Positions 16,065 to 25,681 of a stretch of 49,312 nt of DNA are shown here, piece by piece. How positions within the stretch are numbered: the stretch's first letter is position 1; every line of letters starts with the position of its first letter. The stretch spans positions 1 to 49,312 of the forward strand of contig LOEU01000031.1 of the NCBI GenBank assembly GCA_001516025.1, written 5' to 3'. The position numbers and the translations under genes are program-made. This DNA is from a bacterium BRH_c32. GTDB lineage: Bacteria; Bacteroidota; Ignavibacteria; Ignavibacteriales; Melioribacteraceae. The notes beneath the pieces were generated by a model that searched no databases, was not told where the DNA came from, and saw only the letters and a program-made list of their open reading frames with translations.

Positions 16065-17546
16065 TTGAAAACGTGCCCTAAGTGTAATAAAGAATTTTCT
16101 AACGAGGAAAAGTATTGCGGAGAGTGTGGAGTTGAGCTATCTGAATTGAGTGATAACCGAATACCCGTGAAGCCAAAGGTTGAATCTATGGCAAAATGTA
16201 AAAAGCCTTCTCATGACAAACCCTCCTCGGATTCGTATGAAATACCACTTCCTTCGGATGAAACGGATTCAGTTCCTCCGTCTCCTGAGATACCCTCCCA
16301 TATTCTTTTTGATAGATCAATTGCACCGCCTCCACGAAACGCACGATTCAATTCCCTCTTCCTGATTCTATTAATCATAATCATTCTAATTGCTGGCGGG
16401 TATATTGTTTTATTTCATTCGGAGAATAGTAAGCCGGCTAATTCGATAGTTCAAGATACAACTAAAAATAAAATACATCGTGATGAAAAATCACTAAATG
16501 ATGAGAAAGCATCCGCAGAAGGCAAAGCATCAAACAATGGAATCTCTGCACGCGAAGATACAGTACAAAAAAAGAAAGCATTAATCGAAGAAGCAGCATA
16601 TAATAAATATCAATCAAACTATGAAGAGCTCGCTTCAAATTCAGATAAGTGGGATCTCTCAGCAAAACATATATTTGATGAAGAAGGCAATCCGAGAAAC
16701 CTTTATATTGCCCATTTTTTAAATCAACTCGAATCCCCCGATGGCGTAGGAACAGCAGTTTCAAAAAGTGAATTCCTAGAATTGCTTAAAGATTCACGTG
16801 CGAAAATTGTTTATTCCAAGATGTTAATTAAATACGCAACTCCCTTAAATGAATTAATTCAAAAGCAAGAGCACACGGATATCACCAAAGTTTTTTTACA
16901 AGAAAAGCGCGTATTAGCCGGAATAAAATTTCTTCATGATTATAGTGATCTACTTTCAGATGCCGAATCAAAATATAACATACCTCAAAAAGATATCGTT
17001 TCGATATTGATGTGGGAATCGGCACTCGGTAAGTACACAGGTAATTATCAGATTTTCAATGTCTTCTTAGGGCAACTTACGTTAATGGATTATGCACAAG
17101 AATATTCAATCAAGCGACTTATAAATTCGGGTAAAGATAATCCTTTAGATCATCCTGCGGTAAAGGAAAAGCAAACTAGGCGGCTCGATTTTAGAAGAAG
17201 AGATGCAGCGAAAAGTCTAGCTTCGCTGCTTAGAATATGCAAATCCAACGGGCAAGATCCATTGAAGCAGGTCGGCAGTTGGGGCGGAGCTATCGGCTTT
17301 GTTCAATTTATGCCATATAATTTAATTTATGCGGTCGATGGCGATAAGAACGGCGAGATAGATCTATTTGATTTCGATGATGCGATTTATAGTGTCGCAA
17401 ATTATTTAGTGGAAGTGGGAAACTACGGCGATACGGAAAAGAGCAGATACGATGCAATTTTTTCTTATAACCGGAGTCATGAATACGTTAAAGGTGTGAT
17501 AGCTTATGCCGATGCAATATGGGCGAGATACACCGCAGGCGAATAA
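16065..17546 (+). CDS. Zinc-ribbon/transmembrane protein with MltB-like lytic transglycosylase domain
   Basis: 493 residues. Residues 4-21 form a C4 zinc ribbon (CPKC...CGEC), followed by a Pro/Ser-rich linker, a transmembrane helix at about 98-117, a low-complexity periplasmic linker, and a C-terminal MltB-like lysozyme fold. Catalytic Glu318 lies in WESALGKYTG, and the substrate-site motif is GGAIGFVQFMP near residues 407-417, with an EF-hand-like DGDKNGEIDLFD loop. It would cleave peptidoglycan in the periplasm while the ribbon stays cytoplasmic. The start is a TTG, the only possible start because an in-frame stop lies just upstream. Its last codons are duplicated at 19224-19273. The cytoplasmic zinc ribbon fused to a periplasmic muramidase is unusual. 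Confidence 0.85.
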   Translation: MKTCPKCNKEFSNEEKYCGECGVELSELSDNRIPVKPKVESMAKCKKPSHDKPSSDSYEIPLPSDETDSVPPSPEIPSHILFDRSIAPPPRNARFNSLFLILLIIIILIAGGYIVLFHSENSKPANSIVQDTTKNKIHRDEKSLNDEKASAEGKASNNGISAREDTVQKKKALIEEAAYNKYQSNYEELASNSDKWDLSAKHIFDEEGNPRNLYIAHFLNQLESPDGVGTAVSKSEFLELLKDSRAKIVYSKMLIKYATPLNELIQKQEHTDITKVFLQEKRVLAGIKFLHDYSDLLSDAESKYNIPQKDIVSILMWESALGKYTGNYQIFNVFLGQLTLMDYAQEYSIKRLINSGKDNPLDHPAVKEKQTRRLDFRRRDAAKSLASLLRICKSNGQDPLKQVGSWGGAIGFVQFMPYNLIYAVDGDKNGEIDLFDFDDAIYSVANYLVEVGNYGDTEKSRYDAIFSYNRSHEYVKGVIAYADAIWARYTAGE

Positions 17547-17581
17547 AACACTCCGACAATAGAACCAGATTTCATATAACC

Positions 17582-17790
17582 ATTTGGCTGTTTTTAATAT
17601 ACTAAAAAGATTAATATATCAGGCGAAGTCCCCTATTTATTTTCCTCGCATAACCAAAATTTACCATCCAATCGGCATTCTCTCGGAGGCAATATACCTT
17701 AGCTTAATATATTGCAGCAATTGACTTACCAATTATGTGTGCTCATTCTCGCGGTCGATGAATTTGAGAGTGTGAGAACTCCATGTTCAA
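17582..17790 (-). pseudogene. Decayed copy of the 121-residue gene
   Basis: The plus-strand text here aligns base by base with 19311-19510, including the blocks ATCGGCATTCTCT and TTAATATATT. Translated on the minus strand it gives an interrupted version of the 121-residue protein (for example STHN...CCNILS) with several in-frame stops, so it is not functional. It stands convergent to the intact transglycosylase gene, just as the intact 121-residue gene stands convergent to a transglycosylase remnant. Confidence 0.75.
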
Positions 17791-17860
17791 TTTATTCTAT
17801 TGAAAAATTCGATCTATCCTATGATTCACATTTGGATAAATTATTCTAGTGACTCCTCTC

Positions 17861-18997
17861 TCACTGATTTCTCTTCCAGTAATCGGACAGGGCTTTCATC
17901 TTAGTATCCGCATGTTCAAAAAACATAAGATAGGACTCGCAGAAATGACTTACTTTGTTTGGATCGTTAGAATTAATGCGATCCTTTGTACAGCCGCCCC
18001 AGCAGTACTTCAAGTAATCGCATGATTTACATTTCTGAGGTAAAGTTGATTTCATTTTTCCGAATTCATTCTGCCGGTCGGAATTCAACATATCAATAAT
18101 TCTATTCCTATGCAGATTTCCGAGATGCCATGAAGGTTCGACGAAAAAATCGCATGAATAAACATCGCCCGTATGTTCGATAACTACATAATTACCGCAT
18201 TCGGATAAAAGTGTACATTCGGGAGCTGGCATCCCTACATAATTATAAAAAACGGAATCAAAATATCGGATTGATGTCGAAGGGATTTCGCCATCAAAAT
18301 CATTTATCCATAAATCAAATAGTTTGCATAAGAATTCTCCGAATTGTTTCGGCTCCACCGAGTATTTCGCAAGCAAACTAGGATCAGAAATATCTCTCTC
18401 GACGCATGGAATATATTGCTGATAAGTTAATCCGATCGATTTATGAAAATTATAAATCTCCTCGGGATACTTGACCGAATAATCATTAACGACCGTAAGA
18501 GCGTTTACCTCCACACCGTGCTCTAAAAGTCTTTGAGATGTAGAGAGTACTTTTTTCCATGAACCTTTTTGCGATTTAGTTTTTCTATAATGATCGTGGA
18601 TATGTTCAGGTCCGTCTATCGAAAGTCCGATTAAGAAATTATATTCACTTAAGAACTTAGCCCAATCATTATCAATTAAAATTCCGTTAGTTTGGAGACC
18701 ATTGCCAATAGTTTTCCCATCGCCATATTTCTTTTGGAACTCGATAACCTTCTTGAAAAAATCGAGACCCATTAAAGTTGGTTCACCCCCCTGCCAACCG
18801 AAGGTTACATAAGCTCCGCTCTGCTGCATCACCTGTTTGATAGTCTCTTCCAAGGTATCGATGCTCATTCTGTGGCGAGGACTATCTCCGAATAAACTCG
18901 CTTTCTCAAGGTAGAAGCAGTAATCACAATCCAGATTGCAATCGGGTCCCGCAGGCTTTATCAATACACTCGATAGAGGTTTAAAGAACTTACTCAT
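17861..18997 (-). CDS. Anaerobic sulfatase-maturating-type radical SAM/SPASM enzyme
   Basis: A 378-residue enzyme. The radical SAM cluster motif C20-x3-C24-x2-C27 (CNLDCDYC) is followed by the GGEP motif (QGGEP), LSIDGP and, at the C-terminus, the SPASM cysteines (CTLLSEC, VYSCDFFV, CKSCDYLKYCWGGC, FCESY). The C-D-F-F-V and F-C-E-S-Y motifs are those of anSME enzymes that oxidise Cys or Ser of sulfatases to formylglycine. No sulfatase gene lies in the window, so the substrate is elsewhere or different. It lies inside the duplicated segment between the two copies of the transglycosylase/121-residue region. Confidence 0.9.
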   Translation of the reverse strand: MSKFFKPLSSVLIKPAGPDCNLDCDYCFYLEKASLFGDSPRHRMSIDTLEETIKQVMQQSGAYVTFGWQGGEPTLMGLDFFKKVIEFQKKYGDGKTIGNGLQTNGILIDNDWAKFLSEYNFLIGLSIDGPEHIHDHYRKTKSQKGSWKKVLSTSQRLLEHGVEVNALTVVNDYSVKYPEEIYNFHKSIGLTYQQYIPCVERDISDPSLLAKYSVEPKQFGEFLCKLFDLWINDFDGEIPSTSIRYFDSVFYNYVGMPAPECTLLSECGNYVVIEHTGDVYSCDFFVEPSWHLGNLHRNRIIDMLNSDRQNEFGKMKSTLPQKCKSCDYLKYCWGGCTKDRINSNDPNKVSHFCESYLMFFEHADTKMKALSDYWKRNQ

Positions 18998-19223
18998 TTT
19001 ATTTTAATTACCTTCTACCTTCAATTGAATTTATATTAAATCTTATATGTTGATTAATAATATGTAACGCATAAAGTATTACTTATGAGAGCAAAATGTT
19101 TGTTCTTTTCATTTCTTTTTTATTGTAAAGATAAAATTATAAACTTACTATTAGAATATAATTTATCTAAAAAGGTTTTCAAAAAATCGGAATTAAAAAG
19201 TGAATGAATTTAATCTGAAGGAA

Positions 19224-19273
19224 TAATTGCTTATGCCGATGAAATATGGACGAGATACACCGTAGGTGAATAA
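19224..19273 (+). pseudogene. 3' remnant of a second MltB-like transglycosylase gene
   Basis: The last 16-17 codons here (encoding AYADEIWTRYTVGE and stop) match the end of the gene at 16065-17546 (AYADAIWARYTAGE) with the downstream bases also alike. Nothing else of the gene remains. It is convergent with the intact 121-residue gene, mirroring the arrangement at 17546/17582. It is evidence of a duplication. Confidence 0.75.
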
Positions 19274-19310
19274 AGCGTTTCGGCAACCAGACCGATTTTC
19301 TCATTGATAT

Positions 19311-19676
19311 TTAAGCAGTTTTTAATCCAATAAAAAGATTTATATAGCAAGCAAAGTCTCCGATTAATTTCCTGTCATCACCGAGATGCTTTCGCCAATC
19401 GGCATTCTCTTGGGAAGCAAGCATAGCTCGACTTAATATATTACAGCTATCGATAAAAGAATTATGAGTGCTAGTTCTCAGAGATTCAATTTCAATTCTT
19501 TTGTCTCTATCGGCAAAGTACCATTGTGTTCTCATTTCTGAATACCGAACTGCATTTTCAATAAGATTATCTCTTAACTGAGTGCGAGATGTTTTGTTTA
19601 TCTCCATGAAAATATGTTTAGCTTTTTCGTAAGTCACGTTAATTTTAAGAAACCAATTTTTTCCAAATAATTGCAT
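19311..19676 (-). CDS. 121-residue protein of unknown function, partner of the STAND protein
   Basis: A 121-residue mostly helical protein with conserved-looking blocks: ESLRTSTHNSFIDSCNILSR in the middle and WRKHLGDDRKLIGDFACYI near the end. I recall a family of similar short Bacteroidota proteins of unknown function, but cannot name one. Its start overlaps the end of the 1420-residue STAND gene by 32 bases, so the two are co-translated. A decayed copy lies at 17582-17790. The overlap and co-orientation make it a likely effector or regulator partner of the STAND protein. Confidence 0.8.
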   Translation of the reverse strand: MQLFGKNWFLKINVTYEKAKHIFMEINKTSRTQLRDNLIENAVRYSEMRTQWYFADRDKRIEIESLRTSTHNSFIDSCNILSRAMLASQENADWRKHLGDDRKLIGDFACYINLFIGLKTA

Positions 19677-22600
19677 CTAGTACAATTGATTCCAATTTCC
19701 CTTTTTTAATATTATGAATAATTTGTTTTATAGTTATTGCTTTATCAGTTTCGCCATGATACCAAAGAGAATCTGCAGCTAACATTAATTGTTCAGGTGT
19801 GATACTATCTTTACTTTTATTATTATTAAAATCATCATAAAATTGATTAATTTTTTCTTTTGCCTCTAAATTTTTATTATCTAATTCTAGTAAAATAGAT
19901 TCATTAATTATTGATTCATAATAATTATTATTCAAAGCATCATAAAAATGTTCCTGAATTTTCGTCTGACATAATTCATAAATCTTTTTATCGTTTTCAT
20001 AAAATTCAGATTCTTGTAATTCTTGATTCCTTCTTAATTGTAATGAGTGATAGAGAAATTTAGAAGCTTCCATAAACAAACCTAAACCAAAGGACAATTC
20101 TCCCAATTGACTTAAATTTTTTGCGTTATTGGGATCTTTTCTTATTGATTGAATAAATATCCTTCGTGAAGTAATAAGATTTTTATGACGTTTAAATTGC
20201 AACCCAATACTTCCAAGTATTTCAGATTTTCTTGAATCTTTATCATAAAAATAGAGATCCGAACATATTTCAAAAAAACGAGAAGAATCACTATACATTT
20301 CCATTTCTTCGTATTTGAAAGCCAAGTCTTTAATGACTTCATGTAAACTTTCAAAAAGTTTTTCTTTTTTAATTTCGCTTAAATCATCGTAAAGTCGAAT
20401 TACATTTTCGAACGCATTAAAGGCTTCCTTTAATTTGTTTTGATGAAGAAGATATTTCGTATATCGAAAATAACTGATACTAGATTTATCAAGATTTAGA
20501 GCTTTTTGAAATGATTCTTCGGCTTTTTCTGATTCGCCTAATTCGCTAAAAGAAAATCCTTTCTCGAAATAAAATCTTCCAATTTGTTCAATTAAATCGG
20601 GAGATGGATTATCGGAGTTTTTTTGTTCTAATAATAAAATAGCTTCTGAAAAAACTTCCACGGCTTCAGAATATTGTTTAGACCAATTTAAATCAATACC
20701 ATAATCAACGTAATTTTTATAATTCCCCGGTTCAATTAACTTTGCTTGCTTTGAACAATATAATCGCATTGAAAGCAGTTTATTATAGAGCTCCGGCTGC
20801 CTTGATTGTTGAATTCGTTTCATTATTTTTTTAATTGATAAACGGATGTTTGTAAAAAATATTGCTTCATTACAGTTCAATAAAGTTTTGTCGAAATACA
20901 GAACTGCATTTTCATAATTATTTGTTTTAAGTGAGAGTTCTCCTAGACGTAAATAAATTATTGAAGGATCTAATTTTGTATCTTCACCATGTAGATTGTT
21001 ATAAACAGCTAACGCTTTATTATAAATTATTTCTGCCATGCTATAATCATTTTCATAAAAGAAATTATTCGCCAGCTCTACTAAAGTGAAAAAATAATCA
21101 AATGGAAGGCAGGAATATTTATCAGCTATTATTATCGATTTTTCTATACAGTCCAATGAGCTTTTGGTATCCGATTGAAAACTATATAACTTAGCGAGAT
21201 TTAAAAATACTTTTCCTAAATGAAGCGCATTATGTTTATTTTCCTTTAATATTTCAATCGATCTTTTAAAAGAATCCTTAGCTAATTTGAGTAAATTATC
21301 TCTATCCGGTGACCTCATAGATTGTTTTAGATAAAGTTGCCCTAATTCATTTAAAACAATTGAGTTATGTTTTATTTCAAAGCTTTCACCCGATTCTTTT
21401 AAATATTCAATTGCCGAGTTAAAATCTATCGGTTTACTCTTAATTTTAGCTGCCTTGATGGTATATAGATATCTGCCTAATAAATGCAAAGCCATATAAT
21501 AGGAAAGGCTTTTTTTGCTTCTTTCTTTTGTAATAAATTCCAAAAGCATTGTTTCTGCTTTTTTAAAATTGTCAAAATTTCTACGATATTTCGGTAAAAT
21601 TTTTGCTTTATTTATAAGAAAATGGGCGTAATTATTTACGCTATGTCCATGTTCAGGATATTTATCTAATATTTTTTCAAAAACTTCTTCTACTTTTGTG
21701 TCTATTTCAATTCTTTCTGTATAACTACTATACCATTCGGTCTTGGATTGTAAAAAATTAGCATAGGAATTTTTTAACTGCATCTCTATTCTCTGATATT
21801 GAGGATTATTTGCAACATCCTTCAATTCACTAAATTTTAGCAAAGCCGAATTAAATTGTTCTTCTGCATTATCAAAATATTCTTTAGATTTTTTAGGGTC
21901 ACGAACCCATTCAAACTTGGCAAGTTGTTTTAGAAATAATGCATAAGCATTAATTGAAGGAATGTGTTCAGAATCTATTTCTAAGGTCTTCTTAAATTCA
22001 TTATCAGCTTCCTTAAACATTCCTATTTCTTTATAGAATAATGCCAGAGTTTGTCTTGTAATTATATCATTTTCATCAATTTTCAATGCACTATTAATTA
22101 ATTCGATTACCTTATTTTTCCAGAAATTAAATTCTTCAGAATTATTTTTATGAAGATAAATGATATGTTTAGTTATAAATCCGGAATATGCAGTTAGATC
22201 AATTTTTTCTGTTCTCACACCCAATTTATCAAAAGCGAGTTCATAATATTTTTGAACTTTAGTATTTTTATATTTTTTCCTTGCCCTTGCCGCATGTTCA
22301 ATGCACAGTAAATAGAGTTGATTCCGAAGTGATTCAATGAGTAAATTATCTAATGATGATTCTTTACCTTTATTAATAAATATATCTATTGCTTTTGCCA
22401 ATTTATCAGGTGAGAATTTTGCTAAATCTCGGCAGTAATTAATATCTGCAATTTCCTTAAATCCATTATTTAGATGATCTTCGAGTGCAGTTATTATCTT
22501 CTCTTTTAGTGTATTAAATTGAGTGTCTTTGATAAGAATAAAATAATCAACCGTGGAACGAAATCTATTTTCGATAAGTGATGAATTTTCTATGGCTTGA

Positions 22601-23907
22601 AGAATAGCCGTTTTAAAATGATTTTCAATTGTATATTCAAATAAATTAAGATTTTTCTCCTTATTTCCTGTGGATATACAAAAGGTTGAAATAAATTTAT
22701 TAATCAATGCATAATTATTATTATCGCCAGTCAGAACTTTATCAATGAAATTAAAAAAATCGGAAGTAAATTTAGCAGAAGTATTTGAAAGCAGTAAGAA
22801 AATGAATGGAAAAAGTAGATCTTTATTTCCATAGTATTTGGAAATATTTTTCCATAGATAATTTAAGTAACCGGTAGGTATTGAATTAAAAAAATCGTCT
22901 AATTCTAGTTTCTCATTTTCTTGTCTTTTTATATCCTCAAATACTAAACGAATATAAAATGGATTCCCTTCGCTTTTAGAGATTAACTTATTAATTAAAT
23001 TGAGAGAAAGATTTTCAGTAGAATTGATTTTATAGCTTTTGATATAATTATCGATGATTTTTCTAAGAGTTGATTCATTATTATTTACTTCAATTTTTTG
23101 ATAAAGACTTGAGGGAAAAGAAGCGAATTCGCTACGGCTAAATACGTTCCCTATCTCATCATCACGAATTGTAATAAATACATTAAAAGGTCCTACGATA
23201 TTTTCATTATATTCTTTATTTCCTCTTACAATAGTAAATAATTCTAGTAATTTTTTAGATACATCATTTACATTTTCTAATCCACGCCAAAGAGCATCGA
23301 TAACTAGTAAAGTAGATTTATTATCATAATCACTTATTTTTTTAATCCAGCTATTATCATGCAAGAAATTTTCGGGGTTAATAAAAACAATTTTCTTAAA
23401 TTGATTTGATTCATCTGATAATAGTTTCGAAATATTCCATAATAAAAAAGTGCTTTTGCCTGCGCCGGCTTTACCTATTAAAAAGTATATACAGAAATTC
23501 GATGAGAGATTAATTTTTTGTTTTTCTTCAAAATAAATTTCATTCTCGTATATGTAATTCCAATCTTTATTATAGGTCGGATGCAGAGGGGTTTCTAAAA
23601 AAGATGAATTGGCAATATTATTTAAGTCGCTTAAATTATTTATAACAGATACAGAGGATAAGCTATGATTTTCAATTTTAAAATTATCCGGAATGGATTT
23701 ATCTTCTTCCTTTTTTTTGCTTGGTAAATATTTAAGGACTGTAACTAATGCTGCAAGAAAAATAGTTAGATCAATAATTATTTTAACAAGATTACTGACT
23801 ATAACAAAATTAAAAAATGCCTGATATATAATGAAAACTAAAAGAAGAATAAAAAAAATTATTAGAAATCTTTTATTTGTAAGGAAATGCCATGCTAACT
23901 TTTTCAC
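19645..23907 (-). CDS. Membrane-anchored STAND NTPase with C-terminal TPR array
   Basis: 1420 residues starting with GTG. Two transmembrane helices lie at about 14-34 and 36-57, followed by a P-loop NTPase domain: Walker A GKAGAGKST at 145-153, Walker B LLVIDALW at 200-207, and a sensor-like ITIRDDE near 245. A helical region follows and then, from roughly residue 560 onwards, many TPR repeats. The architecture is typical of STAND NTPases, which sense a ligand through the repeat region and signal by oligomerisation; several such proteins serve in phage defence. No toxic effector domain is visible, so signalling may go through the membrane or the overlapping 121-residue protein. The gene is AT-rich like its neighbours. 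Confidence 0.85.
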   Translation of the reverse strand: MKKLAWHFLTNKRFLIIFFILLLVFIIYQAFFNFVIVSNLVKIIIDLTIFLAALVTVLKYLPSKKKEEDKSIPDNFKIENHSLSSVSVINNLSDLNNIANSSFLETPLHPTYNKDWNYIYENEIYFEEKQKINLSSNFCIYFLIGKAGAGKSTFLLWNISKLLSDESNQFKKIVFINPENFLHDNSWIKKISDYDNKSTLLVIDALWRGLENVNDVSKKLLELFTIVRGNKEYNENIVGPFNVFITIRDDEIGNVFSRSEFASFPSSLYQKIEVNNNESTLRKIIDNYIKSYKINSTENLSLNLINKLISKSEGNPFYIRLVFEDIKRQENEKLELDDFFNSIPTGYLNYLWKNISKYYGNKDLLFPFIFLLLSNTSAKFTSDFFNFIDKVLTGDNNNYALINKFISTFCISTGNKEKNLNLFEYTIENHFKTAILQAIENSSLIENRFRSTVDYFILIKDTQFNTLKEKIITALEDHLNNGFKEIADINYCRDLAKFSPDKLAKAIDIFINKGKESSLDNLLIESLRNQLYLLCIEHAARARKKYKNTKVQKYYELAFDKLGVRTEKIDLTAYSGFITKHIIYLHKNNSEEFNFWKNKVIELINSALKIDENDIITRQTLALFYKEIGMFKEADNEFKKTLEIDSEHIPSINAYALFLKQLAKFEWVRDPKKSKEYFDNAEEQFNSALLKFSELKDVANNPQYQRIEMQLKNSYANFLQSKTEWYSSYTERIEIDTKVEEVFEKILDKYPEHGHSVNNYAHFLINKAKILPKYRRNFDNFKKAETMLLEFITKERSKKSLSYYMALHLLGRYLYTIKAAKIKSKPIDFNSAIEYLKESGESFEIKHNSIVLNELGQLYLKQSMRSPDRDNLLKLAKDSFKRSIEILKENKHNALHLGKVFLNLAKLYSFQSDTKSSLDCIEKSIIIADKYSCLPFDYFFTLVELANNFFYENDYSMAEIIYNKALAVYNNLHGEDTKLDPSIIYLRLGELSLKTNNYENAVLYFDKTLLNCNEAIFFTNIRLSIKKIMKRIQQSRQPELYNKLLSMRLYCSKQAKLIEPGNYKNYVDYGIDLNWSKQYSEAVEVFSEAILLLEQKNSDNPSPDLIEQIGRFYFEKGFSFSELGESEKAEESFQKALNLDKSSISYFRYTKYLLHQNKLKEAFNAFENVIRLYDDLSEIKKEKLFESLHEVIKDLAFKYEEMEMYSDSSRFFEICSDLYFYDKDSRKSEILGSIGLQFKRHKNLITSRRIFIQSIRKDPNNAKNLSQLGELSFGLGLFMEASKFLYHSLQLRRNQELQESEFYENDKKIYELCQTKIQEHFYDALNNNYYESIINESILLELDNKNLEAKEKINQFYDDFNNNKSKDSITPEQLMLAADSLWYHGETDKAITIKQIIHNIKKGKLESIVLDAIIWKKLVS

Positions 23908-24118
23908 TTAAGCATATACTCATTAGACTTAATAAATTACAAATTAGATTTTTTTACGAATATAAGCAATTACAAAATGTTCCACTAGGAAAGGAAGAGG
24001 ATCAAGATTCATTTCAATCCATAATTATCTCCCATGGGTAAATGAAAAAACAATAATTAAACTTTTATTTTCTTTGATTTGTCTAATTATCAAATGACCA
24101 TCAATAAATGAGAGAAAA

Positions 24119-25681
24119 ATGAAAAACCCGTCAATCCACAAAACATTAATCTTATCCTTATTTTTTTTATTTGCGAATGATTACATATATGGACAAAGTT
24201 TAAAGTATATGATTGCAGGAACGGGTCAGATCAATTCATATAACAATTCAGGAATCATATCCGCTCCAGCAATCGGGCAACCATATTATGGTCAAAACTC
24301 CAATTATCCCGGGCATATCCCCAGCTACAAAGATAATGGAGACGGGACAATCACAGATAATGTAACCGGTTTGATCTGGGAAAAAACTACCGACAAAAAT
24401 GGAGACGGAATAATTAATTATTACGATAAATATACTTATTCGGAAGCACTTGCCGGTGCTTCTTCTAGCCGAACCGGCGGATATACAGATTGGCGCTTGC
24501 CTTCCATTAAAGAAATTTACTCTTTGATAATGTATTATGGTGCCGAATCCAATCCTACGGCAACCACTCAAGGTAATTCAGTTCCATTTATTGATACCGA
24601 CTATTTTTCTTTTGGTTATGGTGATATTAGCTCAAGTTTACATGGAGCCTCATCCAATGAACGACTTATAGATGCTCAATATGCCACCTCCACAATTTAT
24701 GTTTCCACTACAATGAACGGTTCTCCTACAATGTTTGGTGTGAACTTTGCCGATGGACGCATTAAAGGTTATCCGTCTAATAATCAAAAAAAATATTATG
24801 TTCTCTATGTTCGTGGCAATTCAGAATATGGTAAGAATAATTTCCAAGACAATGGCAATGGAACGATTACTGATAATGCAAGCGGACTTATGTGGATGCA
24901 AAATGATAATGGATTCGCCATTTTATGGGAGGATGCCCTAAGCTATGCCGAGAATTTTTCGTTTGCCGGATTTACAGATTGGAGATTGCCCGATGTTAAA
25001 GAATTGCAAAGCATTCTCGATTATTCTCGCTCACCTTCGACAACAAATTCCGCAGCAATTAATCCGATATTTAATTGTACTCAAATTACAAATGAAGCCG
25101 GAGTAAAAGATTATCCGTTCTATATGAGCAGTACAACTTTCAGTTCGCAAACTCCAACAGATGGAAAAAATGCATGCTATGTTTCATTTGGAAGAGCTAT
25201 GGGCTACATGAGTTCATTTGGAGGGTGGATTGATGTACATGGTGCGGGAGCTCAAAGAAGCGATCCAAAAACAGGCAACCCGGCTGATTATCCATTTGGA
25301 CATGGGCCGCAGGGTGATGCAATTCGTATTTATAATTATGTTCGTTTAGTTCGTAACATAAATGCAGCAACAACTATAAAAAAAGATGAATATGGTTCAT
25401 CAACTGTTCCGGATGGTTTCATACTTCATCAGAATTATCCGAACCCGTTTAATCCAGTTACTGTAATTGGATATAGTTTACCCAAAGAAGATCAAGTTAC
25501 TCTAAAAGTATTAGATTCTTTGGGGAGAGAAATTACCACATTAGTGAATGAATTCAAGCATCCCGGTATTTATTCAATTCAATTTTCATCTAAGGAATTA
25601 AATATGACATCAGGAGTATATTTTTATCAATTGAGAGCCGGTGATATAATAAATACAAAAAAAATGATTTTAACTAAATGA
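24119..25681 (+). CDS. Secreted protein with two DUF1566 domains and T9SS sorting domain
   Basis: A 520-residue secreted protein. After a signal peptide (to about residue 25) come two DUF1566 (Lcl-type C-terminal) domains, around 70-235 and 240-385, each with a TGLIWEK/SGLMWMQ opening, EDAL/SEAL...A segment and TDWRLP box. The C-terminal 85 residues form a T9SS-type sorting domain with the QNYPNPFNP motif, GREITTLV and a final KKMILTK. It should be secreted by type IX secretion and attached to the cell surface. It overlaps the downstream metallophosphatase by 4 bases (ATGA), so the two cargo proteins are made together. Confidence 0.85.
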   Translation: MKNPSIHKTLILSLFFLFANDYIYGQSLKYMIAGTGQINSYNNSGIISAPAIGQPYYGQNSNYPGHIPSYKDNGDGTITDNVTGLIWEKTTDKNGDGIINYYDKYTYSEALAGASSSRTGGYTDWRLPSIKEIYSLIMYYGAESNPTATTQGNSVPFIDTDYFSFGYGDISSSLHGASSNERLIDAQYATSTIYVSTTMNGSPTMFGVNFADGRIKGYPSNNQKKYYVLYVRGNSEYGKNNFQDNGNGTITDNASGLMWMQNDNGFAILWEDALSYAENFSFAGFTDWRLPDVKELQSILDYSRSPSTTNSAAINPIFNCTQITNEAGVKDYPFYMSSTTFSSQTPTDGKNACYVSFGRAMGYMSSFGGWIDVHGAGAQRSDPKTGNPADYPFGHGPQGDAIRIYNYVRLVRNINAATTIKKDEYGSSTVPDGFILHQNYPNPFNPVTVIGYSLPKEDQVTLKVLDSLGREITTLVNEFKHPGIYSIQFSSKELNMTSGVYFYQLRAGDIINTKKMILTK

